A stretch of 64,000 nucleotides of DNA from an uncultured Clostridia bacterium (GCA_934234035.1 CAKQHH010000008.1:12881-76880); one strand, 5' to 3'. Shown: positions 28,364 to 37,051, counted from the stretch's first letter. Notes: generated from the letters alone by a model not told the origin. Made by a program: numbers and translations.

Positions 28364-28379
28364 CTATGTCAATCGGCAG

Positions 28380-28658
28380 TTACTCGATTACTGCCAGAAT
28401 ATCTTTCTGCTCCATAATGGTATATTCCACACCTTCGTGCTTCAAATCCGTGCCGCCGTAACGGGAGAAAATTACGTGGTCTCCTTCTTTCAGCTGCATC
28501 TTCTCGTCCTCGGTTCCCGGACCAACCGCTACAACAACCGCCTGCTGTGGTCTTTCCTTTGCACTGCCGGAAAGAATCAATCCGCCTTCGGTCTTTTCCA
28601 ATGCTTCGTCCTTCTTTATAACTACTCTTGCGCCCAGTGGCTTAATTCCTAAACTCAT
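28380..28658 (-). CDS. groES: Co-chaperonin GroES (10 kDa)
   Basis: 92 residues. Typical signatures are IKPLGARVVIKKDEALEKTEGGLIL (mobile loop) and GDHVIFSRYGGTDLKHEG. It caps GroEL. First gene of the CIRCE-regulated operon. Confidence 0.99.
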   Translation of the reverse strand: MSLGIKPLGARVVIKKDEALEKTEGGLILSGSAKERPQQAVVVAVGPGTEDEKMQLKEGDHVIFSRYGGTDLKHEGVEYTIMEQKDILAVIE

Positions 28659-28688
28659 TCCAGTTTCCTCCTCTATTATCTTTGTCTG

Positions 28689-28715
28689 TTAGCACTCATA
28701 TTAATTGAGTGCCAA
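28689..28715. promoter_or_regulatory. CIRCE operator (HrcA binding site)
   Basis: TTAGCACTC-N9-GAGTGCCAA matches the CIRCE consensus TTAGCACTC-N9-GAGTGCTAA at 17 of 18 positions. It sits between the groES promoter and start codon, the usual place for HrcA repression. hrcA is not in this window. Confidence 0.97.
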
Positions 28716-28727
28716 CTTCCAAGAATT

Positions 28728-28756
28728 ATTCTACTCACCTGCTCCTAGGATGTCAA
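28728..28756 (-). promoter_or_regulatory. groESL promoter
   Basis: Minus-strand -35 TTGACA (28751-28756) and -10 TAGAAT (28728-28733), 17-bp spacer, immediately upstream of CIRCE. Confidence 0.85.
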
Positions 28757-28769
28757 CCTCTTTCCACGG

Positions 28770-28798
28770 AAAAAATGTGAAGTTATCTTCATTTTTTT
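28770..28798 (-). terminator. Probable terminator of the P-loop/Asp23-like gene
   Basis: A short hairpin TGAAG-N4-CTTCA (28778-28791) is flanked by A and T runs on both sides. It directly overlaps the stop codon region of the P-loop gene and precedes the groESL promoter. The stem is short (5 bp plus A-T flanks), so efficiency is uncertain. Confidence 0.55.
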
Positions 28799-29633
28799 AT
28801 TTCCGCTTCTCCCGCTCGCTCTTTCGGATGTACACATCATTCACCTGAATATTCACGTGACCCAAAGAGAAGGAGGTCATGGTGCGAAGCACCTGCCAGA
28901 TTTCCTGTTGGAACATGATGCAGTGACGACCGGCGCCCGGGAATTTGCGAATTCGCACTTCCACCACCAGGTTGAATCCGGACACATTTCCGTTATGGTA
29001 GAAATTCAGCACCTTAATGCACCCCCGATGGGCTTCCGCCGCAATCATGATAATATCCCGAATGGCTTCTTCCCGAATTTCAAACTTTCCGGAATAGCTG
29101 AACGGCGGCCGCACGATGGTGCGCTCTTTTCCGGACTCCTCCTGTAATGCCCGGCTGCGGAAGAATCGCGTCGGGTTCAAGATGTATCCCGCAAAATTAC
29201 GTTTCAATTGACCCATCGGTACCGGAATGGCATGCTCTCCGCCCTGCATCCGATGTTCTCCTGCCACCCTTCGCTGTTCTTCCGTCGTAAAATCTTCGAT
29301 GTACATGCGGTGATCCGGCGCAGGAAGTTCCAGGGCATCCAGAATCCAATTCACCATTCGGTCCGATGTTCCAATGACCATCAGTTTATCCGGATTTAAT
29401 TCCAGAAGCTTTTTTCGAACCTCTTCCCGATGGTCGTCGTAGTTGAACAGCGCGGTTCGCATCGCCGCCGCTTTCGAGGAGCATTCCTTTGCGGAACGAC
29501 CGGCGGCGATGCCGCCCCGATAGATCAGCAGTCCGTCGTCAATGATGGCATCGATATGTTTTTCCCGGCAAATTCTCGCCGCACTGTAGCTTTTTCCGGT
29601 TCCGCTTTTTCCTGTAAAAGAATATATTTCCAT
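28797..29633 (-). CDS. P-loop NTPase fused to an Asp23/Gls24-like domain
   Basis: 278 residues. The N-terminus holds a Walker A loop GKSGTGKS at residues 8-15 (FTGKSGTGKSYSAARI), then a region rich in basic residues. From about residue 195 the sequence resembles the Asp23/Gls24 alkaline-shock fold (IRDIIMIAAEAHRGCIKVLNFY to MTSFSLGHVNIQVNDVYI), a domain tied to envelope stress in Gram-positives. I do not recognise a characterised member. It is divergent from a ferredoxin gene with about 90 bp between them and ends near a weak terminator. Confidence 0.65.
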   Translation of the reverse strand: MEIYSFTGKSGTGKSYSAARICREKHIDAIIDDGLLIYRGGIAAGRSAKECSSKAAAMRTALFNYDDHREEVRKKLLELNPDKLMVIGTSDRMVNWILDALELPAPDHRMYIEDFTTEEQRRVAGEHRMQGGEHAIPVPMGQLKRNFAGYILNPTRFFRSRALQEESGKERTIVRPPFSYSGKFEIREEAIRDIIMIAAEAHRGCIKVLNFYHNGNVSGFNLVVEVRIRKFPGAGRHCIMFQQEIWQVLRTMTSFSLGHVNIQVNDVYIRKSEREKRK

Positions 29634-29634
29634 T

Positions 29635-29662
29635 GTTAAGTTATCCTTACTAAAGTTAAGTT
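29635..29662. repeat. Pair of GTTAAGTT direct repeats, 20 bp apart
   Basis: Exact copies of GTTAAGTT at 29635-29642 and 29655-29662 lie on one DNA face in the divergent gap between the P-loop gene and the ferredoxin gene, touching the ferredoxin -35. They may be a regulator binding site; the regulator is unknown. Confidence 0.45.
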
Positions 29663-29690
29663 TACAAAACTACCAAACAGGTGTTATAAT
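29662..29690 (+). promoter_or_regulatory. Ferredoxin promoter
   Basis: -35 TTACAA (29662-29667) and -10 TATAAT (29685-29690), 17-bp spacer, about 32 bp before the ferredoxin start codon. Confidence 0.75.
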
Positions 29691-29722
29691 CGTGACATAA
29701 ATTTTTAAAAGGAGGTACAGTC

Positions 29723-29890
29723 ATGGCTTATGTAATCAGCAGTGAGTGCATCGGTTGTGGAGCTTGTGCCGCTGGATGCCCAGTAGAAGCAATCAGCGAA
29801 GGTTCCCCATACGTTATCGATGCGGATGCATGCATCGATTGTGGTGCTTGTGCAGATACATGTCCTGTAGGTGCACCTGCAGAAGCTTAG
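29723..29890 (+). CDS. 2[4Fe-4S] ferredoxin
   Basis: This 55-residue clostridial-type ferredoxin has two CxxCxxCxxxCP motifs (CIGCGACAAGCP and CIDCGACADTCP), one per cluster. A GGAGG site lies 7 nt before the ATG. It is a low-potential electron carrier for enzymes such as the Vor oxidoreductase encoded at 53050-55667. It has its own promoter and terminator, and is the only isolated plus-strand gene in the left two thirds of the window. Confidence 0.95.
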   Translation: MAYVISSECIGCGACAAGCPVEAISEGSPYVIDADACIDCGACADTCPVGAPAEA

Positions 29891-29927
29891 TTCTTCAAGA
29901 CATTCTATCATGCATGATTTATTATTA

Positions 29928-29965
29928 GAAAATCCCGTAGCGTTCGCTACGGGATTTTCTTTTAT
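29928..29965. terminator. Bidirectional terminator between ferredoxin and rex
   Basis: A perfect 15-bp inverted repeat (GAAAATCCCGTAGCG, 2-nt centre, then its complement) is followed by CTTTT on the plus strand. It can end both the ferredoxin transcript and the convergent rex transcript. Confidence 0.9.
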
Positions 29966-29979
29966 GCATTCATTTCGAA

Positions 29980-30624
29980 TTAACGATTTTCCTGCTCCTT
30001 GCTGCTGATTAAGAACGACAGCGTATGCAAACTCTCACTCAAATGTACGTTCTCAATCGCAATCCGTTCCGGAATGTCCAAATCAATCGGTGCAAAGTTC
30101 CAAATACCTTCTACACCGCCGCGAACCAACGTATCTGCCACTTCCTGTGCGTTGTCCTTTCCGCAGCAGATAATTCCGATATCGATATTGTTGTTCCGAA
30201 CATAGTCCTCCAGTTCAGACGAATTCTGAACCTTTACACCGTTGATTGCCAAACCCACAATGGTTGGATTCACGTCAAAAAGACCCACGATGCTGAATCC
30301 GAACTTGTAGTTCAGGATGTGATTCGTAATCGCCTGTCCCAAATGACCGACACCGACTACAACCGTCTTGTACTCTCTGTCCAGTCCCAGAATCTTGTTA
30401 ATCTCCGCATACAGATGATCTACACTGTATCCGTATCCCTGCTGACCGAATCCGCCGAACGTATTCAAATCCTGGCGAATCTGAGATGCCGTATAACCAA
30501 TCAATTCACTTAGTTCGTTGGAAGAAATTTTCTTCACTCCACGGCTTCGAAGATCTCCCAGATATCTTCTGTACCGTGGAAGACGCCGGATGATGGCGTT
30601 CGAAACTCTCGTATTATTTTTCAT
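29980..30624 (-). CDS. rex: Redox-sensing transcriptional repressor Rex
   Basis: 214 residues: an N-terminal winged helix (RRLPRYRRYLGDLRSRGVKKISSNEL; GYTASQIRQDLNTFGGFGQQGYGY) and a C-terminal Rossmann domain (VVVGVGHLGQAITNH) that senses NADH/NAD+. Rex represses fermentative and anaerobic genes when NADH is low. It lies 60 bp after acpP in the same direction. No full Rex site (TTGTTAA-N4-TTAACAA) was found in the neighbouring gaps. Confidence 0.96.
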   Translation of the reverse strand: MKNNTRVSNAIIRRLPRYRRYLGDLRSRGVKKISSNELSELIGYTASQIRQDLNTFGGFGQQGYGYSVDHLYAEINKILGLDREYKTVVVGVGHLGQAITNHILNYKFGFSIVGLFDVNPTIVGLAINGVKVQNSSELEDYVRNNNIDIGIICCGKDNAQEVADTLVRGGVEGIWNFAPIDLDIPERIAIENVHLSESLHTLSFLISSKEQENR

Positions 30625-30684
30625 ACCTTAACCGACCTTCTTTCTGAATTCTATTTCACAGCAGACGAACCGCAGTCCCGGAAA

Positions 30685-30915
30685 TTATTCTTCGTGGTCA
30701 TCCACGTATTCTACCAGGTCCCGTACGGTCTCGAATTTCTCTGCTTCCTCATCCGGAATTTCCAGACCGAAAGTTTCTTCAATTCCCAGGATGATTTCCA
30801 CCATATCCAATGAGTCACCCTCCAGATCCTTCATCAGATTTGTGTCCATCTCTACCATATCTTCGTCAATACCAAGCTGATCTACAATCAGTTCTCTGAT
30901 TTTTTCAAATGTCAT
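30685..30915 (-). CDS. acpP: Acyl carrier protein
   Basis: 76 residues, highly acidic, with the phosphopantetheine attachment site GDSLDMVE. It carries acyl chains in fatty-acid synthesis. Two starts are possible: GTG at 30918 (5 nt after GGAGG) or ATG at 30915 (8 nt); ATG is preferred. It has its own promoter and is apart from the usual fab genes. Confidence 0.95.
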   Translation of the reverse strand: MTFEKIRELIVDQLGIDEDMVEMDTNLMKDLEGDSLDMVEIILGIEETFGLEIPDEEAEKFETVRDLVEYVDDHEE

Positions 30916-30949
30916 CACATTTTCCTCCGTTTAATTTATCACATTGTTA

Positions 30950-30978
30950 ATTATAGTGAAAACAAGCGCTTTATGCAA
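30950..30978 (-). promoter_or_regulatory. acpP (and probably rex) promoter
   Basis: Minus-strand -35 TTGCAT (30973-30978) and perfect -10 TATAAT (30950-30955) with a 17-bp spacer, 35 bp before the start codon, just past the abcF stop. Confidence 0.75.
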
Positions 30979-30984
30979 GTTTTT

Positions 30985-32895
30985 TTATTGAAGTTCCATC
31001 CATTCCTCGTATTGTACTTCCAAATCCGCCTTATATTGTTCCAATAACTCCCCTTTTTCCTGAAGAAGCTCCACATTGGACATGTTCTCCGGAGCACAGA
31101 GAATCTCTTCGGTTTCCTGGATTTTGGCTTCCAAATCCTCGATGATTCCTTCCAGCTCCTTAATTCGGCGTTCCTGCCGCCGCTGCTCCGCTTCCTGCTC
31201 CTTCCGAAGCTTCCGCTCTTCCTCGGCAGACAGTTCTCCGGTCGGTGCACTCTTGGATTCTTCCCCGGAACTTTCCGCCGCCTTCAATTCTTCTTTTTTC
31301 TGAAGATAGTAATCGAAGCGTCCTTTGTATTCCACGATTCCGTCGGTGGTCAGTTCAAAGATTCGGGTCGGCAGCTTCTGCAGAAGATATCGGTCGTGGG
31401 AAACGATAATCAAGGTTCCCTCGAAATCCAGCAGCGCATCTTCCACCACCTCTTTGGCATCGATGTCCAAATGGTTGGTAGGTTCGTCAAGAATCAGGGT
31501 ATTGGCCCCGGACAGCATCAGCTTCAGCAGAGAAAGCTTCGCCTTCTCGCCGCCGGACAGGCTGCGAATCTGCTTGAAAACGTCATCCCCGCGGAACAGG
31601 AACCGTCCCAGAATGGACCGCATCTCCGTGTCCGTATACAGATGATAGGCATTCTTCATTTCGCCCAGCACCGTTTCGTTCTCATCCAGAAGGAGCTGTC
31701 CCTGGTCGTAATATCCGAAATTCACGTTGTGTCCGATTTTCAGATATCCCCGGTCCGCCTGTTCCTTTCCCATCAGAATCCGAAGCAGTGTGGTTTTGCC
31801 CACACCGTTGTCCCCGATGATGCAAATCCGTTCTCCCTTCTTGATATCGAAGGACACGTGATCGAACAGCTTCCGTTCGCCGAAGGATTTCTCCAAATCC
31901 TCCGCCAGCATCACATCGTTGCCGCTCTTGTATTCCGAGTGGAAGGTGAGCTTCATCCGATTGTTTTCCAGCACCGGCCGATCCTTCACTTCCATATGCG
32001 CCAGACGCTTCTCTCGGGATTTCGCCCGGTTCACCAGCTTTTCCGTGCCGTGACCCTTGAAACGGCGGATGATCTCTTCCTGCTTCTCGATTTCCTTCTG
32101 CTGCTTCTCATATTCCCGAAGCGCCACTTCCATCCGCTCTTCGTGCTTAATCAGATACTCGGAGTAATTTCCTCGATAATCCGTCAGATGACACCGGCTC
32201 ACCTCGAAAATCCGATTCACCAGCTGGTCCAAAAAGTACCGGTCATGGGATACCACGATAATCGTCCCCTTATACGCCTTCAGATACTGTTCCAGCCATT
32301 CCAGCATCCGAAGATCCAAATGGTTGGTAGGCTCATCCAGCATCAGAATATCCGGCTGTTTCAGGAGCATGCAGGCCATGGCCAGACGAGTACGTTCGCC
32401 GCCGGACAGCATGCTGATTTTTTTATCGTATTCCGATTCGCCAAAACCCATATTGCGAAGCACGGACTTCAGTTCACTCTTGTAGGTATAACCGCCCTGC
32501 TCCTTGTACTTCTCCAGGAGCGCGGTGTACTGTTCCAGATTCCGATTGAAATCCGGATGTTCGTGGTCGGAAATGGCTTCTTCCAGCCGATGGATTTCCT
32601 TCTCCATCTCGTGGAAGCGGGTAAAGGTTTTCTCCGCCTCCCGCAGCACCGTTCCCTCGGAAAAAAAGTGATTTCTCTGTTTCAGGTATCCGACGGTATA
32701 TCCGTTTCGTACGTAGAAGTTTCCGGTGGTCGGGCCGGCTTCGCCGGACAGAATCGACAGCAGCGTGGTCTTTCCCGCTCCGTTGGGTCCCACGATTCCG
32801 ATTCGGTCTCCCTTGTTGACGCTGAAAGACACATCTTCCAGAATCACATCCACTCCGTAACTTTTGCCAATTTTACTGGCCGACATTATCAGCAT
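30985..32895 (-). CDS. ABC-F family ATPase
   Basis: 636 residues with two ABC cassettes and no membrane segments: Walker A GPNGAGKTTL and GDNGVGKTTL, signatures LSGGERTRLAM and LSGGEKAKLSL. A linker of about 80 residues contains RFKGHGTEKLVNRAKSREKRLAHM, and a C-terminal coiled coil follows (about 560-636). ABC-F proteins bind the ribosomal E site and act as translation factors or in antibiotic resistance; the C-terminal extension fits the YdiF/Uup-like housekeeping groups. It lies 9 bp after tsaD. Confidence 0.92.
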   Translation of the reverse strand: MLIMSASKIGKSYGVDVILEDVSFSVNKGDRIGIVGPNGAGKTTLLSILSGEAGPTTGNFYVRNGYTVGYLKQRNHFFSEGTVLREAEKTFTRFHEMEKEIHRLEEAISDHEHPDFNRNLEQYTALLEKYKEQGGYTYKSELKSVLRNMGFGESEYDKKISMLSGGERTRLAMACMLLKQPDILMLDEPTNHLDLRMLEWLEQYLKAYKGTIIVVSHDRYFLDQLVNRIFEVSRCHLTDYRGNYSEYLIKHEERMEVALREYEKQQKEIEKQEEIIRRFKGHGTEKLVNRAKSREKRLAHMEVKDRPVLENNRMKLTFHSEYKSGNDVMLAEDLEKSFGERKLFDHVSFDIKKGERICIIGDNGVGKTTLLRILMGKEQADRGYLKIGHNVNFGYYDQGQLLLDENETVLGEMKNAYHLYTDTEMRSILGRFLFRGDDVFKQIRSLSGGEKAKLSLLKLMLSGANTLILDEPTNHLDIDAKEVVEDALLDFEGTLIIVSHDRYLLQKLPTRIFELTTDGIVEYKGRFDYYLQKKEELKAAESSGEESKSAPTGELSAEEERKLRKEQEAEQRRQERRIKELEGIIEDLEAKIQETEEILCAPENMSNVELLQEKGELLEQYKADLEVQYEEWMELQ

Positions 32896-32904
32896 ATCTG
32901 TAAT

Positions 32905-33921
32905 CTAGAATTCCAGTCCCGGAATCGCATCCAGATCCGGACCGGCAAATTCTCCTTTCTTCATTTTGTAGTAAGCAGAGCACGCAATCATCACGCCGTT
33001 ATCCGTGCAGTACAGCGGCCGCGGCTGCATGATTTGAATTCCGTATTTCGCGCCTTCTTCCCGAATCATCTCCCGAAGGCGCGAGTTGGAGGCCACGCCG
33101 CCGGCCATAACGATTCGATCCTGCCCGAATTCCCGGGCTGCGGATATCGCTTTGTTCACGATGACTTCCACCACCGCTTCCTGAAAGCTGGCTGCCATGT
33201 CCGCCACATTGATTTCTTTTCCCGCCTGTCTGCAGGAATTGATGTGATTCAGGGCCGCCGTTTTGAGTCCGCTGAAGCTGAAGTCATAGCTTCCCGGCTC
33301 CAGGTACACCCGCTTGAATTCGATGGCATGGGGGTCTCCCTCCTTCGCGGCACGGTCTACCTTCGGTCCGCCGGGATATCCCAGCCCGATGACCCGGGCC
33401 ACCTTGTCAAAGGCTTCTCCCGCCGCATCATCTCGGGTTTCTCCCAGGGTTTCGCATTGATTGTAATCCTTTACAAAAACAATATTCGTATGGCCTCCGG
33501 ACACCACCAATCCCATAAAAGGCGGCTCCAGTTCCGGATATTCCACGTAATTGGCTGCAATATGTCCATGCATGTGATTCACCGCCACCAGCGGAATATC
33601 CTTGGCAAAGGATATCGCTTTAGCGGCCGCTACGCCCACCAGCAGTGCACCCACCAAGCCCGGACCGTAGGTAACGCCGATCAAATCCACGTCATCGATG
33701 GTAATCTGCGCTTCCTCCAATGCCTGGGACAGCACCCCGTTAATATTCTCCAGGTGCCGCCTGGAGGCAATTTCCGGGACTACCCCGCCAAAGGCGGTGT
33801 GAATATCAATCTGGGATGAAATCACATTGGCCAATACTTCCCGGCCGTCGGCAACAATGCCGATTGCGGTTTCATCGCAGCTGGATTCAATTCCAAGGGT
33901 GATATGTTTTCCATTCTTCAT
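32905..33921 (-). CDS. tsaD: tRNA t6A37 threonylcarbamoyltransferase TsaD
   Basis: 338 residues of the Kae1/TsaD family with metal-binding histidines in VNHMHGHIAANY and ASNKA-like signatures (LGIESSCDETAIGI, VSGGHTNIVFV, MAGGVASNSRLREM). Transfers the threonylcarbamoyl group to A37 of ANN-decoding tRNAs together with TsaB and TsaE, which are encoded in the same operon. TsaC/Sua5 is not in the window. Confidence 0.97.
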   Translation of the reverse strand: MKNGKHITLGIESSCDETAIGIVADGREVLANVISSQIDIHTAFGGVVPEIASRRHLENINGVLSQALEEAQITIDDVDLIGVTYGPGLVGALLVGVAAAKAISFAKDIPLVAVNHMHGHIAANYVEYPELEPPFMGLVVSGGHTNIVFVKDYNQCETLGETRDDAAGEAFDKVARVIGLGYPGGPKVDRAAKEGDPHAIEFKRVYLEPGSYDFSFSGLKTAALNHINSCRQAGKEINVADMAASFQEAVVEVIVNKAISAAREFGQDRIVMAGGVASNSRLREMIREEGAKYGIQIMQPRPLYCTDNGVMIACSAYYKMKKGEFAGPDLDAIPGLEF

Positions 33922-33937
33922 AACATCATCTCATTCT

Positions 33938-34405
33938 CTATTTTAAAATTTTGCGCATCAGCAATGCGTCTTCTCCGTTATCGATATAGTACTTCTCCCG
34001 GCGTCCGATAACCTCAAAACCCAGCTTTTCATAGAGGTGAATCGCCGGTGCGTTGGATTCCCGAACTTCCAAGCTGAATTCTTCGTTATCATCCTGCGCC
34101 AGCCATCGTATCATGTAATCCATCATCTTCCGGCCGATGCCCCGGCCTCGGTATTCCGGCGACACAGCGATGTTGTTCAGCTGCCCTTCTCCGGCAATCT
34201 GCCACACATCCATGTATCCGGCAAAACTTCCGTTCCATTCCGCCACGATAACCGTGGCCAATTTGTTTTCCTCCACATCGTGACGAATGGACTCCAAACT
34301 CCAGGGGATGGGAAAGGTAATCTCTTCCAGATAAGCGATATCGGAAATATCTTCCGAAGCCGCCGGACGAATCAATAACGGTATTTCTTTTCGCGTATTA
34401 TCCAT
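33938..34405 (-). CDS. rimI: Ribosomal protein alanine N-acetyltransferase RimI
   Basis: 155-residue GNAT acetyltransferase with the acetyl-CoA loop YRGRGIGRKMMDYM and the C-terminal NAPAIHLYEKLGFEVIGRREKYY. RimI acetylates the N-terminal Ala of ribosomal protein S18; it is commonly placed between tsaB and tsaD, as here. Start overlaps the tsaB stop by 8 bp. Confidence 0.93.
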   Translation of the reverse strand: MDNTRKEIPLLIRPAASEDISDIAYLEEITFPIPWSLESIRHDVEENKLATVIVAEWNGSFAGYMDVWQIAGEGQLNNIAVSPEYRGRGIGRKMMDYMIRWLAQDDNEEFSLEVRESNAPAIHLYEKLGFEVIGRREKYYIDNGEDALLMRKILK

Positions 34406-35129
34406 GAATTTTACTGCTCAGTGTGCCCGATTCCAGCCGCATCTCGGCTTCGCTTTTGCGCATGTAGTTCGGCAGCAGTTTCTCGTAGGAAACCGTCTCC
34501 CCGGATTGTACCCGGCGAAGTGCTGCCTGCGCTGCACTTCTTCCGTCCTGATATCGAACCGATTCCGGTGCGAAGGCATATTGTTCCTCCGAGAGCTCCG
34601 TGGAAATAATGTCCTTATAGGCATCGATTCCGTCGCCGGTGAAGAACACCGTTCCCTCCAGCTTCCGGATTTCTGACAGAAGATCTTCAATCATGTACTG
34701 CTTCTCCGGAAGAACGGACTCCAATCCGTCCGCCGTGACCTTCCACAATCCGGCGTAGGTCTGGTGTCTCCGGGCGTTGATGATCGGGCAGATGTATTTC
34801 TCCCCGCTGCTGTTCTCCATTCCCTGATATGCCATGGCTTCCAAAGTGGACACCGAGACGCAGGGAAGATCCAGAACTTGTCCCAAAGTTCGGGCCGTCG
34901 TCACGCCAATCCGGATTCCCGTAAAGGATCCCGGACCCACGGATGCCCCGATATGCGTCAAATCTGTTTTTTCAATGCCGGCGTTCCGAAGGCATTCTTC
35001 CGTCAGCGTGATAATATCCTTCAGGTGATTCATCACATCGGAAGAAGCGGCCGCGCAGCAGTTTCCGTCTTGATCGATTACTGCGGCCGATCCGTATTTA
35101 CCGGTAGTCTCAAGTGCTAGAATATGCAT
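34398..35129 (-). CDS. tsaB: t6A synthesis scaffold protein TsaB
   Basis: 243 residues, ASKHA-like fold: MHILALETTGKYGSAAVID and VGPGSFTGIRIGVTTARTLGQ are TsaB hallmarks. It dimerises with TsaD and is needed for t6A formation. Overlaps tsaE by 13 bp. Confidence 0.94.
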   Translation of the reverse strand: MHILALETTGKYGSAAVIDQDGNCCAAASSDVMNHLKDIITLTEECLRNAGIEKTDLTHIGASVGPGSFTGIRIGVTTARTLGQVLDLPCVSVSTLEAMAYQGMENSSGEKYICPIINARRHQTYAGLWKVTADGLESVLPEKQYMIEDLLSEIRKLEGTVFFTGDGIDAYKDIISTELSEEQYAFAPESVRYQDGRSAAQAALRRVQSGETVSYEKLLPNYMRKSEAEMRLESGTLSSKIHG

Positions 35130-35575
35130 TGATAAATTCGCTCTCCTTCATTCTCTCCATAGCGGATTCGAATCAACAGGGACTCCTCCGGCAGGACATC
35201 TTCCACGATGTCCGACCATTCCACAATGCTGATTCCGTCTCCGTAAAAATAGTCTTCCACCCCGATGTCCAGGAGTTCGTCCCCGGAGCCCAGGCGGTAC
35301 GCATCGAAGTGGAACAGGGGAATCCGGCCGCTTCGATGTTCTTTTACAATGTTAAAAGTCGGGCTGCTGATATTCTCGTGAATGCCCAGCCCTTCCGCTA
35401 TGTACTTCGTCAGAGTGGTTTTTCCGGTTCCCAGGTCTCCCTCCAGCGCCAGAACATCCCCCGGCTTCAGGTACGATGAAAGCTCGAGGCCGAAATCCCG
35501 GGTCTCGAGCTCATTGTGAACCGTCCAGTTGAAATTTTTCTTCTCTTCTAATTTCTTCCTGATTTCTTCTCTCAT
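35117..35575 (-). CDS. tsaE: t6A synthesis ATPase TsaE
   Basis: 152 residues from the ATG at 35575. Walker A is GDLGTGKTTLTKYIAEGL, and SPTFNIVKEH is typical of YjeE/TsaE. It recharges the TsaBD complex with ATP hydrolysis. A longer reading starts at a TTG (35605) inside pepV without a clear ribosome site; the ATG also lacks a strong site, so translation is probably coupled to pepV termination 10 nt upstream. Confidence 0.92.
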   Translation of the reverse strand: MREEIRKKLEEKKNFNWTVHNELETRDFGLELSSYLKPGDVLALEGDLGTGKTTLTKYIAEGLGIHENISSPTFNIVKEHRSGRIPLFHFDAYRLGSGDELLDIGVEDYFYGDGISIVEWSDIVEDVLPEESLLIRIRYGENEGERIYQCIF

Positions 35576-35583
35576 AGATTGCT

Positions 35584-37026
35584 TTAAGCTTCCGTTTCCA
35601 TACAAAGTTTTTCCATCATGGCCGTGTAAATTCGCGTCATCTTCATCAGTGCCTCGATGCTGAGTCGCTCATCCGGCTGATGCATCCGGTCTTCTTCTCC
35701 CGGGAACAGCGCACCGAACGCAACCATCCGCCGGAACACTTTGGCGTAAGTGCCGCCTCGATCCACGAACGGTTTGTTCTCGTCGTCGCCGGTTTCCTCC
35801 ACGTATACGGAACACAGGGTCTGAATAAACGGATCGTCCACAGGTACGTAAGCCGGCTTGTCGTCTCCCTTCTTAATCAGTCCGATATTCGTTCCTTCCA
35901 GAGTTTTCTCTACCCCTTCGTAAACGTTCTCTGAGGTATAGCTGATCGGATAGCGAACATTCAATGTGACGGTGGCCACATCATTGCTCAGTTCCATCAT
36001 TCCCACGTTGCAAATCAGTTTGCCGGATGGTTCATCTTGGAACGCACATTCCATATTCTCTCCGTGCAAATTGAATCCGATGTGCTCATTATAATAGCGA
36101 ATCCATTCGGTGACTTCATCGCTGACGAAATCCAATCTTCCCAAGAAGGCCATCAGAATGCTGATGGCGTTCAAACCCTTGTGGGGATCGGCACCGTGAG
36201 CGCTGATTCCGGTGGCTTCAATGGCCAGCGAAGTTCCTACCTTTCGGGTTTTCAGATTGTATCCGGTTTCCTCCGCGAAGACTTCTGCCTTTTCGCGAAT
36301 CGTGTCGTATTCCCCATTGTCTCCCGATGCCACCACCGCCTTTGCGGTTCGCGGAACGATATTCGGGGCAAGGCCGGCATTTATTTTCGACAGAACCAGA
36401 CCTTCTTTCGGGGAATACTTCTTCATCCGAGATGCCAGTTGAAACTTCATATTTCCCATCTCTCCGTTGGTCAGCGGAAACTCTCCGTCCGGAGTAATGC
36501 CGTAATCCGGCATCCGATCCTTTTCCAGATAGTAGTGCACGCTGTCCCGTCCGGTTTCCTCATCTAGGCCCAGAATCAAACGAATGGTATCAGCCGGGCG
36601 ATATCCCGCTTCTTTGAGGGCTTTCATTCCGTATAAGCAGGCGATAACCGGTCCCTTGTCGTCCAAAGTACCGCGGCCGAGCATCCAACCATCGGCGATT
36701 TCTGCGGCATAAGGATCGAAGGTCCAACCATCCCCCTCCGGAACGATGTCCAGATGGCCGGCAATACCGAAAATCTTGGCATCCGGGTTCTCGGATTTCC
36801 ATTCAATATGACCGCAGTAGTGGTCCCAGTCCTTTACCTCGAAGCCCAGTTCCTTCCCAAGCTTCAAGGTGTATTGATATGCTTCTTCCACGCCGGCGCC
36901 GAATGGATATATTTCGCCCTCGGGACTCCGGCAAGACTCGGTCTGGACGCTGCGAATGCGAACCAGTTCCTGAAGCTTTTCCAGCATCTCCGCTTTATTC
37001 TTCTCAAGTATTTCCTTATAAACCAT
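35584..37026 (-). CDS. pepV: Dipeptidase PepV/Sapep (M20 family)
   Basis: 480 residues. Zinc-ligand motifs of the M20 family are GIAGHLDIVPEGDGW, GRGTLDDKGPVIA and LDEETG, and a C-terminal VDRGGTYAKVF. The length and motifs fit PepV-type dipeptidases that cleave N-terminal residues from dipeptides and some tripeptides. Placed between the orphan lipoprotein gene and tsaE. Confidence 0.9.
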   Translation of the reverse strand: MVYKEILEKNKAEMLEKLQELVRIRSVQTESCRSPEGEIYPFGAGVEEAYQYTLKLGKELGFEVKDWDHYCGHIEWKSENPDAKIFGIAGHLDIVPEGDGWTFDPYAAEIADGWMLGRGTLDDKGPVIACLYGMKALKEAGYRPADTIRLILGLDEETGRDSVHYYLEKDRMPDYGITPDGEFPLTNGEMGNMKFQLASRMKKYSPKEGLVLSKINAGLAPNIVPRTAKAVVASGDNGEYDTIREKAEVFAEETGYNLKTRKVGTSLAIEATGISAHGADPHKGLNAISILMAFLGRLDFVSDEVTEWIRYYNEHIGFNLHGENMECAFQDEPSGKLICNVGMMELSNDVATVTLNVRYPISYTSENVYEGVEKTLEGTNIGLIKKGDDKPAYVPVDDPFIQTLCSVYVEETGDDENKPFVDRGGTYAKVFRRMVAFGALFPGEEDRMHQPDERLSIEALMKMTRIYTAMMEKLCMETEA

Positions 37027-37051
37027 AATTCCTCATTTCATTGACTTCTAA

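Noticed and set aside
30939-30962. Possible Rex site upstream of acpP (TTGTTAATTATAG)
   Set aside because: Only a half-site is present; the second arm of TTGTTAA-N4-TTAACAA is missing.
31396-33819. Long plus-strand open frame opposite abcF and tsaD
   Set aside because: It is antisense to two unambiguous conserved genes, contains no recognisable domain, and is a by-product of the codon bias of the minus-strand genes.
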